From an uncultured Solirubrobacterales bacterium (GTDB lineage Bacteria; Actinomycetota; Thermoleophilia; Solirubrobacterales; 70-9): a stretch of DNA of 11,602 nucleotides. A program made the position numbers and the translations under genes. The stretch's first letter is position 1, and each line of letters starts with the position of its first letter. Below, in pieces: positions 6,475 to 11,602 of the stretch. The stretch is from NCBI GenBank assembly GCA_937910825.1, contig CALEMO010000234.1, positions 1-11,602 of the forward strand, written 5' to 3'. The notes under the pieces were generated by a model. That model was not told the DNA's origin. It was given only the letters and a program-made list of their open reading frames with translations, and did no database searches.

Positions 6475-6876
6475 ATGGATCAAGCCCGAAAGCGACAGGT
6501 ACGACTCGTAATGGCGCTCGGCGTCGCTCTGGCCTTGGCCACCGGCCTCGTCTACGTTTCCTTCAACGCTTCCAGCGAAGCCCGTGAGCCGTCGGAGCTG
6601 CAGGATGCGATCCCGGGCAAGAGCTACGAATTGACCGGCAAAGTTGTTCATGGTTCGATTGAGCGGACTGAAAACGGGGTCGATTTCAAAGTCAGTGACC
6701 GCGACGGCGGTGGATCAATCCCCGTGAGCTACGAAGGCGTGATTCCGGATCCTTTCCGGGACGGCCGGGAAATCGTGCTTCAGGGCAGCGTTTCGGAAAC
6801 TGGGGGCTTCATGGGGGACACGGACACACTCGTGACCAAATGCCCCTCGAAGTTCTCGGAGAAGAAGTATCAGTAG
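6475..6876 (+). CDS. ccmE: CcmE heme chaperone, cysteine (CxxxY-like) type
   Basis: CcmE covalently binds heme outside the cytoplasm and passes it from CcmC/CcmD to CcmF during cytochrome c maturation. The 133-residue product has a cytoplasmic basic start, one membrane anchor (about 9-28) and an OB-fold domain. That domain runs from YELTGKVVHGSIER (51-64) through DFKVSDRDGG (70-79) and IPVSYEGVIPDPFRDGREIV (82-101) to TDTLVTKCPSKF (116-127). The heme-linking residue, a His in E. coli, is C123 here, as in the cysteine-type CcmE proteins of archaea, Desulfovibrio and some other bacteria. In those the motif is CxxxY; here the fifth position is F127, and a Tyr occurs only later at Y132. The ATG at 6475 has GGAG 7 nt upstream (6464-6467). 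The stop lies inside the proposed ccmF start region. Confidence 0.92.
   Translation: MDQARKRQVRLVMALGVALALATGLVYVSFNASSEAREPSELQDAIPGKSYELTGKVVHGSIERTENGVDFKVSDRDGGGSIPVSYEGVIPDPFRDGREIVLQGSVSETGGFMGDTDTLVTKCPSKFSEKKYQ
6858..6864 (+). promoter_or_regulatory. Shine-Dalgarno GGAGAAG that decides the ccmF ATC start
   Basis: GGAG (6858-6861) lies in the ccmE 3' end, 7 nt before the ATC at 6869, which is normal spacing. No ATG, GTG or TTG in the ccmF frame is served by it, and nothing comparable precedes the TTG/ATG at 7007/7010. Confidence 0.5.
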
Positions 6877-9043
6877 CCTCGGCAGCGCGGCGCTCTGGCT
6901 CGGATTTCTGACTGCAGCATTCGGCGCTGCAGCGGCCCTGCTCGGTACCCGTGGCGACCGCCGGTGGGTAGACGCTTCCCGGCGTTCGGCCTACGCGCTC
7001 TGCGCCTTGATGCTCATCTGCGTCGTTGCGATCGAGTACGCCTTTCTGACTGACGACTTCAGCCTGAGTGTGGTCGCAAACCACTCTTCGATCGAGACAC
7101 CGAACTTCTACAAATTCACGGCGACGTGGTCGAGCCAGGAAGGGTCGCTGCTGCTTTGGGCCGCCCTGCTTTCGGTTGTGGCCTCGGCTTCATTGCGCTT
7201 CACCCGTCACAAGATGCGCGACGTGGTGCCGTGGGCGACGGCCGTGATGATGGGCCTGGCCGTCTTTTTCACCGGCCTGATGATCTTTGGCGGCGGGGTG
7301 AACCCTTTCGCCCTGGTGGCCGAGGTGCCAGCCGATGGCGCGGGTTTGAACCCGTTGCTCCAGCATCCGTCGATGATCATCCATCCGCCGATGCTCTACA
7401 CCGGTTACGTATCGCTGACCGTGCCTTTTGCATTCGCGATCGGGGCGCTGATAACCCGCAGGGTGGACGCAGCCTGGGCGAAATCGACCCGCGGCTTCGC
7501 CCTGATCGCCTGGATCTTCCTCTCAATTGGCATCATCCTCGGCTCGCGCTGGTCATATACGGAACTCGGATGGGGTGGATATTGGGCCTGGGATCCGGTC
7601 GAGAACGCGTCGGTCATGCCCTGGTTGATCCTCACCGCTTATATCCACTCGATCATGGTCCAGGAGAAGCGCGGCATGCTGAAGGTCTGGAACGTAAGCC
7701 TGATCGTCACCAGCTTTTCGCTCGCGCTGCTGGGAACCTTCCTGGTCCGCTCCGGGGTTCTCCAGTCGATACACGCATTCGGCGACTCGACCGTGGGGCC
7801 GTACTTCCTGGCGTTGATAGCGATTGTGATCGTCGGCTCGGCCTGGCTGATCATCTCGAGGCTGCCGTTGCTGAGGTCGGAGAAAAGGATTGATTCACTC
7901 GCCTCCCGGGAGTCGATCTTCCTGGTCAACAACCTGCTGCTGGTGGCGTTATGCGTAGTCGTTTTCTGGGGCACATTCTTTCCTCTCATCTCGGAGCTGA
8001 TCACCGGGACCCGCTCGACTCTCGCGGCGCCCTGGTTCGACCGCTATACGACCCCCCTGGCGGTGATGCTGGTGCTGTTTACGGGGGTGGGACCGCTGCT
8101 CGCCTGGCGTCGCCTTTCATGGGAAGGAGCGAAGCGGGTATTCGCGTTGCCCCTGGCCGTTGCGGCGGTCGCCTTGGCCGTGCTGCTGGTCTTTACCGAT
8201 GCGTCCGACAGTTTCTGGGCGCTGGCTGTTTTCACCCTCGCATCCTTCACCGTCGCCGCACTCGCGCAGGACACATGGCGCGGCGCCGCGGCTCGGCGCG
8301 CCAGCGCCGGCGGTTCGATTGCCGGTTCGATTGCGGCCGTGGCGGTCCGTAACCGGCGGCGCTACGGTGGCTACATCGTCCATCTCGGCCTGGTGGTGCT
8401 GCTCGTCGGGGTCGCTGCGTCGTCCAGTTTCGAGACAAAGGTCGATGCCAAACTCAAGCCGGCGGAGACGACGACCGTAAATGGGTATGACGTCACCTAC
8501 GTCGAGCCGACCGTCGCCCGCGACGACCAGGCGCTGATCTTCGGCGCCGTGCTTCAGGTCGACCACGATGGCCAACGGCTCGAAACGCTCTACCCGACCC
8601 GCAGGTACCACCTGAATACCGGTACCACCCGTTCCATAAGGGGCTACTTCGAAGGCGAGGCGACCTCGGAAGTCGGACTCAAGGCAGGGTTGTTCTCAGA
8701 CTTTTGGGTTGCCCTCGAGCCGGATACCGGGCTGGTGCAAAAGCGCGCCAGGGTCGCCGACCAGCGTTTCGCCGCGTACATGCGCCAAAAGGTGTTGCCT
8801 GCAATTCAGCGTGATCCGTCCCAGGCCGGAGCCCTTACAAAGCAGTTGATCAAGGTTCAGGATCTCGCCACTGACGAGATAATCCAGGAATATGTCGATC
8901 CGGTCAACGCTACGCCGGTCACCTTTCGCATCATCGTCAGTCCGATGGTGACCTGGATCTGGATCGGGGCCTTGATCGCGATCCTCGGAGCTGCATTCGC
9001 CGTATGGCCCTCCGGCGGAAGCCGCAGAAAGAAGGTCTCCTGA
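6869..9043 (+). CDS. ccmF: CcmF heme lyase subunit, probable ATC start
   Basis: CcmF takes heme from CcmE and, with CcmH/CcmI, attaches it to apocytochrome c; it is a polytopic membrane protein of the heme-handling family. From ATC at 6869 it has 724 residues, near the family norm. The WWD-type motif WGGYWAWDPVEN spans 235-246, and histidines fall at H172, H260, H302 and H505. The first three sit one residue from the E. coli heme-ligand histidines as I recall them (173, 261, 303), which supports this N-terminus. The frame is open back to 6836 with no ATG, GTG or TTG before 7007. Starting at 7007 would remove 46 residues, including a normal first membrane helix (about 6-23) and GTRGDRRWVD. The ccmE stop is overlapped by 8 nt. 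A periplasmic domain (about 525-690) precedes the last helix. The stop overlaps the next ATG (TGATG). Confidence 0.9.
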   Translation: MSSLGSAALWLGFLTAAFGAAAALLGTRGDRRWVDASRRSAYALCALMLICVVAIEYAFLTDDFSLSVVANHSSIETPNFYKFTATWSSQEGSLLLWAALLSVVASASLRFTRHKMRDVVPWATAVMMGLAVFFTGLMIFGGGVNPFALVAEVPADGAGLNPLLQHPSMIIHPPMLYTGYVSLTVPFAFAIGALITRRVDAAWAKSTRGFALIAWIFLSIGIILGSRWSYTELGWGGYWAWDPVENASVMPWLILTAYIHSIMVQEKRGMLKVWNVSLIVTSFSLALLGTFLVRSGVLQSIHAFGDSTVGPYFLALIAIVIVGSAWLIISRLPLLRSEKRIDSLASRESIFLVNNLLLVALCVVVFWGTFFPLISELITGTRSTLAAPWFDRYTTPLAVMLVLFTGVGPLLAWRRLSWEGAKRVFALPLAVAAVALAVLLVFTDASDSFWALAVFTLASFTVAALAQDTWRGAAARRASAGGSIAGSIAAVAVRNRRRYGGYIVHLGLVVLLVGVAASSSFETKVDAKLKPAETTTVNGYDVTYVEPTVARDDQALIFGAVLQVDHDGQRLETLYPTRRYHLNTGTTRSIRGYFEGEATSEVGLKAGLFSDFWVALEPDTGLVQKRARVADQRFAAYMRQKVLPAIQRDPSQAGALTKQLIKVQDLATDEIIQEYVDPVNATPVTFRIIVSPMVTWIWIGALIAILGAAFAVWPSGGSRRKKVS
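9031..9035 (+). promoter_or_regulatory. Shine-Dalgarno GAAGG of the CcmI-like gene
   Basis: GAAGG within the end of ccmF ends 7 nt before the ATG at 9043. It selects this start over an upstream ATG at 9004 that would overlap ccmF by 40 nt. Confidence 0.55.
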
Positions 9044-9354
9044 TGGAGTTCGTCTACCTGGTGCTGTTCGGGGCCGCGGCTGCGGCGTTCATTTCGTGGC
9101 CCTTCTGGGGAAAGGGCGGGCAGACCACCACCGAAGATCCGGCGGTAGCCGGGCTCGAGGCTGCGCGGGATTCCAAGTACAGGGAAATCCGGGATGCGGA
9201 AACGGATCTCGCGTCCGGAAAGATGTCCCGGGAGGACTTTGACCGCGTCAACGCAGACCTGCGCCAGGAGGCGGTTGACATTCTCGACCAGCTCGAAGAC
9301 GCACGGCAGGACGCAGCCGCGGGCGACACTTCGCCTGAGGACCCGGACAGCTAG
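9043..9354 (+). CDS. Short CcmI/CycH N-terminal-like cytochrome c biogenesis protein
   Basis: The 103-residue protein has one N-terminal membrane helix (about 2-20, ending FISWPFWG). A polar charged helical region follows (35-90). It contains EIRDAETDLASGKMSREDFD (48-67), and the segment from YREIRD to LRQEA matches the pattern at the start of CcmI/CycH: a tryptic E-x-D stretch, then GK-(L/M)-S-x-(E/D)-D-(Y/F). The TPR domain that follows in proteobacterial CcmI is absent, so it probably only helps assemble or anchor the CcmF-CcmH ligase. Position right after ccmF, with TGATG overlap, supports this role. It could also be described as a small ccmF-linked membrane protein of unknown exact function. 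The acidic C-terminal tail (about 84-103) looks disordered. Confidence 0.7.
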   Translation: MEFVYLVLFGAAAAAFISWPFWGKGGQTTTEDPAVAGLEAARDSKYREIRDAETDLASGKMSREDFDRVNADLRQEAVDILDQLEDARQDAAAGDTSPEDPDS

Positions 9355-9357
9355 ACT
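9352..9357 (+). promoter_or_regulatory. -10-like TAGACT upstream of secG
   Basis: TAGACT (TANNNT) overlaps the stop codon of the CcmI-like gene and ends 10 nt before the secG ATG at 9368. No Shine-Dalgarno is visible in the gap. Confidence 0.3.
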
Positions 9358-9367
9358 TTCTGGCCGA

Positions 9368-9592
9368 ATGTATACGTTCATGTCCGTCATACAGGTTGGG
9401 CTCGCCGTAGCCCTCATTTTTCTGGTGCTTCTGCACTCGGGCAAGGACGCGGGCCTTTCCGGCGCATTCGGTATCGGTGGAGGCGGCAGTTCGGTCGGCG
9501 GCGGGTCAATGGTTGAGCGCAACCTCACCCGAGCCACGGTCGTCTGCGCGATCATCTTCACCTTGAATACGATTCTCCTGCTCAAGATTTGA
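9368..9592 (+). CDS. secG: Preprotein translocase subunit SecG
   Basis: SecG is the small accessory subunit of the SecYEG translocon and helps SecA-driven export. The 74 residues show the family plan. Membrane helix 1 (about 5-23, VIQVGLAVALIFLVLLHSGK) is followed by a Gly/Ser-rich cytoplasmic loop. The loop has the LSGAFGIGGGGSSVGGGS segment (30-47) and the conserved VERNLTRAT (49-57). Membrane helix 2 spans about 58-73. ATG at 9368 gives 74 residues; ATG at 9380 gives 70 and is also plausible. Neither has a clear ribosome binding site. The gene follows the CcmI-like gene by 13 nt but is unrelated in function. It may be read through from the ccm operon, have its own promoter, or both. Confidence 0.92.
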   Translation: MYTFMSVIQVGLAVALIFLVLLHSGKDAGLSGAFGIGGGGSSVGGGSMVERNLTRATVVCAIIFTLNTILLLKI

Positions 9593-9597
9593 TTCCG

Positions 9598-9614
9598 GGG
9601 GCGGTCTAAGCCCC
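9598..9614 (+). terminator. Weak hairpin after secG
   Basis: GGGGC (9598-9602) and GCCCC (9610-9614) can form a 5-bp stem with a 7-nt loop just after the secG stop. No T-run follows, only AATT, so it is at best a weak or factor-assisted terminator. Confidence 0.25.
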
Positions 9615-9634
9615 AATTCAGGCTGGTATTCGGC

Positions 9635-9640
9635 TAGGGT
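9635..9640 (+). promoter_or_regulatory. -10-like TAGGGT, leaderless-type promoter of the coiled-coil gene
   Basis: TAGGGT (TANNNT) ends 8 nt before the ATG at 9649 in a 56-nt intergenic gap. No Shine-Dalgarno lies before the ATG. It would start the unit that includes the phosphatase and acetolactate decarboxylase genes. Confidence 0.4.
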
Positions 9641-9648
9641 CAGCGTTC

Positions 9649-10110
9649 ATGAGTCCGAATACGAAGCAGATTCTTGCGATCACTCTGGGGTCTGTCGGAC
9701 TCGTGCTTGGTGCGGCCGGCATGATCACGGCTTACAACGCCAAGAACGCGGTAAATGACCAGAAGAACGTGACTGCTCTGGTTGAGCAGCGCTTCGCCGA
9801 AGCCCAGGCCAAGCAGGACAAGTCCGAAAAGAAGCAGGTGTCACAGGCCGAAAAGCTGATCAACGGCCTGAGCTCGAGTGAGAAGAATCTGGTCAAGAAG
9901 ATCAACAACAACTCGCAGGCGATCAAGAGCCTGCGCAACCAGGTCAATTCGCTGTCCATCCGGGAGCAGGAACTCGACAACGAAGTGAACAAGCTGAGCA
10001 AGCAGCAGGTCAGCGACTACAACGAGCTGAACGCGCGGATCGACTCGACCAACAAACAGGTGAAGAAGCTCCAGAACAACGTCAATTCCAACGGTGGAGC
10101 CTCGCCATAG
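9649..10110 (+). CDS. Membrane-anchored coiled-coil protein, unknown function
   Basis: I do not recognise a family for this 153-residue protein. An N-terminal membrane segment (about 8-28) follows a short polar start (MSPNTKQ). The rest (about 38-146) is very hydrophilic and rich in Lys, Gln, Asn, Ser and Glu, without cysteines. Hydrophobic residues are spaced in heptad fashion, for example LVKKI, AIKSLRNQVNSL, LDNEVNKL, ELNARI and VKKLQNNV. This predicts a long coiled coil projecting from the membrane, probably outward. A Gly/Ala/Ser/Pro tail ends it. The high Asn and Lys content is unusual beside its GC-rich neighbours, though codons remain GC-ending. It is followed directly by the phosphatase gene (TAG then ATG with no gap), so they are likely cotranscribed. 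A cell-envelope spacer or scaffold is only a guess. Confidence 0.8.
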   Translation: MSPNTKQILAITLGSVGLVLGAAGMITAYNAKNAVNDQKNVTALVEQRFAEAQAKQDKSEKKQVSQAEKLINGLSSSEKNLVKKINNNSQAIKSLRNQVNSLSIREQELDNEVNKLSKQQVSDYNELNARIDSTNKQVKKLQNNVNSNGGASP

Positions 10111-10569
10111 ATGCGCATACTTTTTGTCTGCCTTGGCAATATCTGTCGCTCGCCCACGGCCGAGGCCGTGATGGCAGATCTGCTTGAGCAGGAGGGATAT
10201 TCCGGTCAAATCGAGATCGACTCTGCCGGCACGGGCGACTGGCATATCGGAAACCCACCCGACCGCAGGGCCGTCGAGGCCGCCTCGAAGAGAGGTCTGT
10301 CAATGACCAGCCGGGCAAGGCAGGTCGATCAGAGTGATTTTGAGCGGTTCGATCTGATCGTGGCGATGGATAGCAGCAATCATCAGGACCTGTTGCTGAT
10401 GAAGAACGGAGACGGAGCCGAGGTCAGGCTGCTTCGCGAGTTCGCTGAAGGCGGCTCGCTTGACGTGCCCGACCCCTATTTCGGTGGTGACGATGGCTTC
10501 AACGAAGTGCTGGACATGCTGGAACTGAACCTGAAGGCCCTGCTTGAGCAGGTTTCGGGCGATGCCTAG
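10111..10569 (+). CDS. Low-molecular-weight protein tyrosine phosphatase
   Basis: This is a cytoplasmic phosphatase of the LMW-PTP/arsenate-reductase-like fold that removes phosphate from phosphotyrosine proteins. The 152 residues begin with the P-loop VCLGNICRSPTAEAV (6-20): nucleophile C7, R13 and S14, with C12 as the second Cys common in the family. DSAGTGDWHIGNPPD (37-51) is a typical LMW-PTP segment. AMDSSNHQDL (85-94) and VPDPYFGG (119-126) follow, with D121 as general acid and Y123 beside it. All catalytic residues are present, so it should be active. Bacterial homologues often act on polysaccharide-export tyrosine kinases, but no kinase is visible here. The ATG directly follows the previous stop; GGTGGAG (10093-10099) lies 11 nt upstream, a rather long spacing. 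The stop overlaps the next gene's Shine-Dalgarno. Confidence 0.93.
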   Translation: MRILFVCLGNICRSPTAEAVMADLLEQEGYSGQIEIDSAGTGDWHIGNPPDRRAVEAASKRGLSMTSRARQVDQSDFERFDLIVAMDSSNHQDLLLMKNGDGAEVRLLREFAEGGSLDVPDPYFGGDDGFNEVLDMLELNLKALLEQVSGDA

Positions 10570-10572
10570 GAG
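10568..10572 (+). promoter_or_regulatory. Shine-Dalgarno AGGAG of the acetolactate decarboxylase gene
   Basis: AGGAG overlaps the phosphatase stop codon and ends 6 nt before the ATG at 10579, linking the two genes in one transcript. Confidence 0.6.
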
Positions 10573-10578
10573 ACCTCG

Positions 10579-11367
10579 ATGTTCGAAGACATGATGCTGC
10601 GGTCGTTGCACGTGCGTTCGATGCGGGCCGGTGACCTGGGCGCAGGGCACGAGCCCGGGCTTCTCTTTCAGGCATCGACTGTCTTGGCGCTGCTGGACGG
10701 CCGCTATGACGGGGACCTGAGTTTTGCAGAGCTGGCCAGGCACGGCGATACGGGTCTGGGGACACTGAACGGTCTGGACGGTGAAATGATCGCCCTCGAC
10801 GGCCAGTTCTTCAGGGCCGATGAGTTCGGTCGAATCAGCGAGATACCACCGGATGCCCATACACCGTTCGCGGTTGTGACCGAATTTGAGCCGGCGCTTT
10901 CATTCGACCTGGGCGCGGTCGGCAATTTCGAAGAGCTGCGCTCGCTGCTCGACGGATTAATCCCGGGGGATTCCCCGGCCGCGGCGATCCGAATAGACGG
11001 GAAATTCGCGCGTATCACCGCCCGCTCGGTACCGCGCCAGGAGAAGCCATACCGGCATCTCGATGAAGTGGTCGCTGCACAAAACATCTTCGAGATCGAA
11101 TCGACCACCGGATCGCTGGTCGGTTTTCGTTTCCCGATCTTCAGCGAAGGGATCGAAATCGCCGGCTACCACCTTCATTACATCGATGCCAATCGTCAGC
11201 GCGGGGGACACCTGCTCGACCTCAAGATCGAATCAGCAACGGTAGGAGTCGCGACTTACTCGGATCTTCACGTGGAACTGCCTCCCGGTATGGACCTTGC
11301 GTCACCCGACCTTGCGTCGCGAACCCACCTGGCAATCGAAAAGGCTGAAGGAAAAAAAAGCGGATAA
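10579..11367 (+). CDS. budA: Alpha-acetolactate decarboxylase
   Basis: This enzyme converts (S)-2-acetolactate to (R)-acetoin with loss of CO2, using a zinc ion. The 262 residues match the family over their length. GTLNGLDGEMIALDGQFFRA (61-80) carries E69. TPFAVVTEF (95-103) and an Arg at R149 follow. LVGFRFPIF (180-188) precedes GYHLHYID (196-203) with H198 and H200, and GGHLLDLK (209-216) with H211. These are the three zinc histidines. Compared with the Brevibacillus brevis enzyme as I recall it (E65, R145, H194, H196, H207, E253), every residue is shifted by four, E257 completing the set. No acetolactate synthase or butanediol dehydrogenase gene is nearby. The role could be acetoin formation or removal of excess acetolactate from valine synthesis. 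An A8 run (11352-11359) lies just before the stop. Confidence 0.92.
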   Translation: MFEDMMLRSLHVRSMRAGDLGAGHEPGLLFQASTVLALLDGRYDGDLSFAELARHGDTGLGTLNGLDGEMIALDGQFFRADEFGRISEIPPDAHTPFAVVTEFEPALSFDLGAVGNFEELRSLLDGLIPGDSPAAAIRIDGKFARITARSVPRQEKPYRHLDEVVAAQNIFEIESTTGSLVGFRFPIFSEGIEIAGYHLHYIDANRQRGGHLLDLKIESATVGVATYSDLHVELPPGMDLASPDLASRTHLAIEKAEGKKSG

Positions 11368-11370
11368 GCT
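11365..11370 (+). promoter_or_regulatory. -10-like TAAGCT, leaderless-type promoter of the lipoprotein gene
   Basis: TAAGCT (TANNNT) overlaps the TAA stop of the decarboxylase gene and ends 8 nt before the ATG at 11379. No Shine-Dalgarno is seen in between. Confidence 0.35.
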
Positions 11371-11378
11371 CAAGTCCG

Positions 11379-11602
11379 ATGAAGAAATTCGTGCGAAAGT
11401 CGCTGCTGCTCTTCGGAGTTTCTCTCGCCCTGGTGACAACGGCCTGTGGCAGTTCCGAGGAGTCGGCTTCGATCGAGACGGGAAACGAGAGCTGGCCGTA
11501 CTTTGGACGAGTCCTCCAGCGCACCCACTATCTGCCCGCGCCGGATGAACTCAATCCCCCGCTGAAGCAGGAGTGGAGCTTCAGCGATCGGGCCCTGATC
11601 GA
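11379..11602 (+). CDS. Lipoprotein, probable PQQ-type beta-propeller protein (3' end outside window)
   Basis: Only the first 74 codons are present. A basic start (MKKFVRKS) and a hydrophobic core (8-18) lead to a lipobox VTTAC, with C23 as the lipidated cysteine, so the product should be exported and anchored in the membrane. After a Ser/Glu-rich linker the mature part reads NESWPYFGRVLQRTHYLPAP, then LNPPLKQEWSF. The W-P-x-F-G-x-x-x-x-R-T opening and the NPPL-x-x-x-W strand resemble the first blade of PQQ-binding-like/BamB-type beta-propellers. Those often begin this way in actinobacterial exported proteins. The function is unknown; it may be structural or a quinoprotein. The family call is moderate because the blades themselves lie beyond the window. 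It begins 11 nt after the decarboxylase stop. Confidence 0.7.
   Translation, partial: MKKFVRKSLLLFGVSLALVTTACGSSEESASIETGNESWPYFGRVLQRTHYLPAPDELNPPLKQEWSFSDRALI

Noticed and set aside
7126..7893. Long open frame (255 codons) on the plus strand inside ccmF
   Set aside because: It lies entirely within the well-conserved ccmF coding sequence in another frame, has Arg/Gly/Pro/Asp-biased composition typical of GC-rich shadow frames, and has no recognisable motifs.
9004..9042. ATG at 9004 as start of the CcmI-like gene
   Set aside because: It overlaps the ccmF end by 40 nt and adds a non-family basic peptide. The ATG at 9043 has a Shine-Dalgarno and a TGATG coupling overlap.
9194..9367. Long upstream extension of the secG frame
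   Set aside because: It overlaps the CcmI-like gene in another frame and would give a 132-residue SecG, far too long. The family N-terminus matches the ATG at 9368 or 9380.
11297..11548. 83-codon plus-strand frame bridging the budA end and the lipoprotein start
   Set aside because: It is out of frame with both supported genes and has no recognisable features. The lipoprotein signal peptide in the other frame is convincing.

Overview
The window looks like a GC-rich actinobacterial chromosome segment. The best guess is class Thermoleophilia (Solirubrobacterales-like). This rests on the high-GC codon use, the Actinobacteria-style promoter/start arrangement, a System I (Ccm) cytochrome c maturation set with a cysteine-type CcmE, and a secG and PQQ-propeller lipoprotein neighbourhood. 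The taxonomic call comes from pattern recognition, not a search. Almost every base is accounted for, and no mobile elements or CRISPR arrays were seen.

Layout, left to right. (1) At the left edge, on the minus strand, are the first 32 codons of a calcineurin-like metallophosphoesterase ending in an in-frame TGA. (2) Next come an M48/Ste24-like membrane metalloprotease and rlmH (23S rRNA methyltransferase), translationally overlapped, followed by argS. (3) A leftward pair, ccmG-ccmH (thioredoxin-like DsbE and the dithiol apocytochrome-handling protein), converges on argS. (4) A tRNA-Gly(CCC) is directly abutted by a rightward GT2 glycosyltransferase. (5) A leftward SDR oxidoreductase converges on the glycosyltransferase. 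(6) A rightward operon holds ccmE, ccmF and a short CcmI-like protein. (7) secG follows. (8) Then come a small membrane-anchored coiled-coil protein of unknown function, a low-molecular-weight protein tyrosine phosphatase, and an alpha-acetolactate decarboxylase. A lipoprotein, probably with a PQQ-type beta-propeller, runs off the right edge.

How the genes work together. CcmE (heme chaperone), CcmF (heme lyase core), the CcmI-like protein, CcmG and CcmH together form the heme-ligation half of cytochrome c maturation System I. They are split into two nearby blocks of opposite orientation. The CcmABCD heme-delivery half is not in the window. RlmH, ArgS and tRNA-Gly serve translation, and SecG serves secretion.

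Most noteworthy points: ccmF appears to start at a non-canonical ATC codon with a good Shine-Dalgarno; the glycosyltransferase TTG start is the first base after the tRNA discriminator base; ArgS lacks its HIGH motif; CcmE carries a CxxxF heme-ligand motif; and genes that begin transcription units repeatedly show TANNNT 6-10 nt before the start codon, which suggests leaderless mRNAs. I see no wholly new multi-gene system here. The novelty lies in start-codon and RNA-processing architecture and in motif variants.
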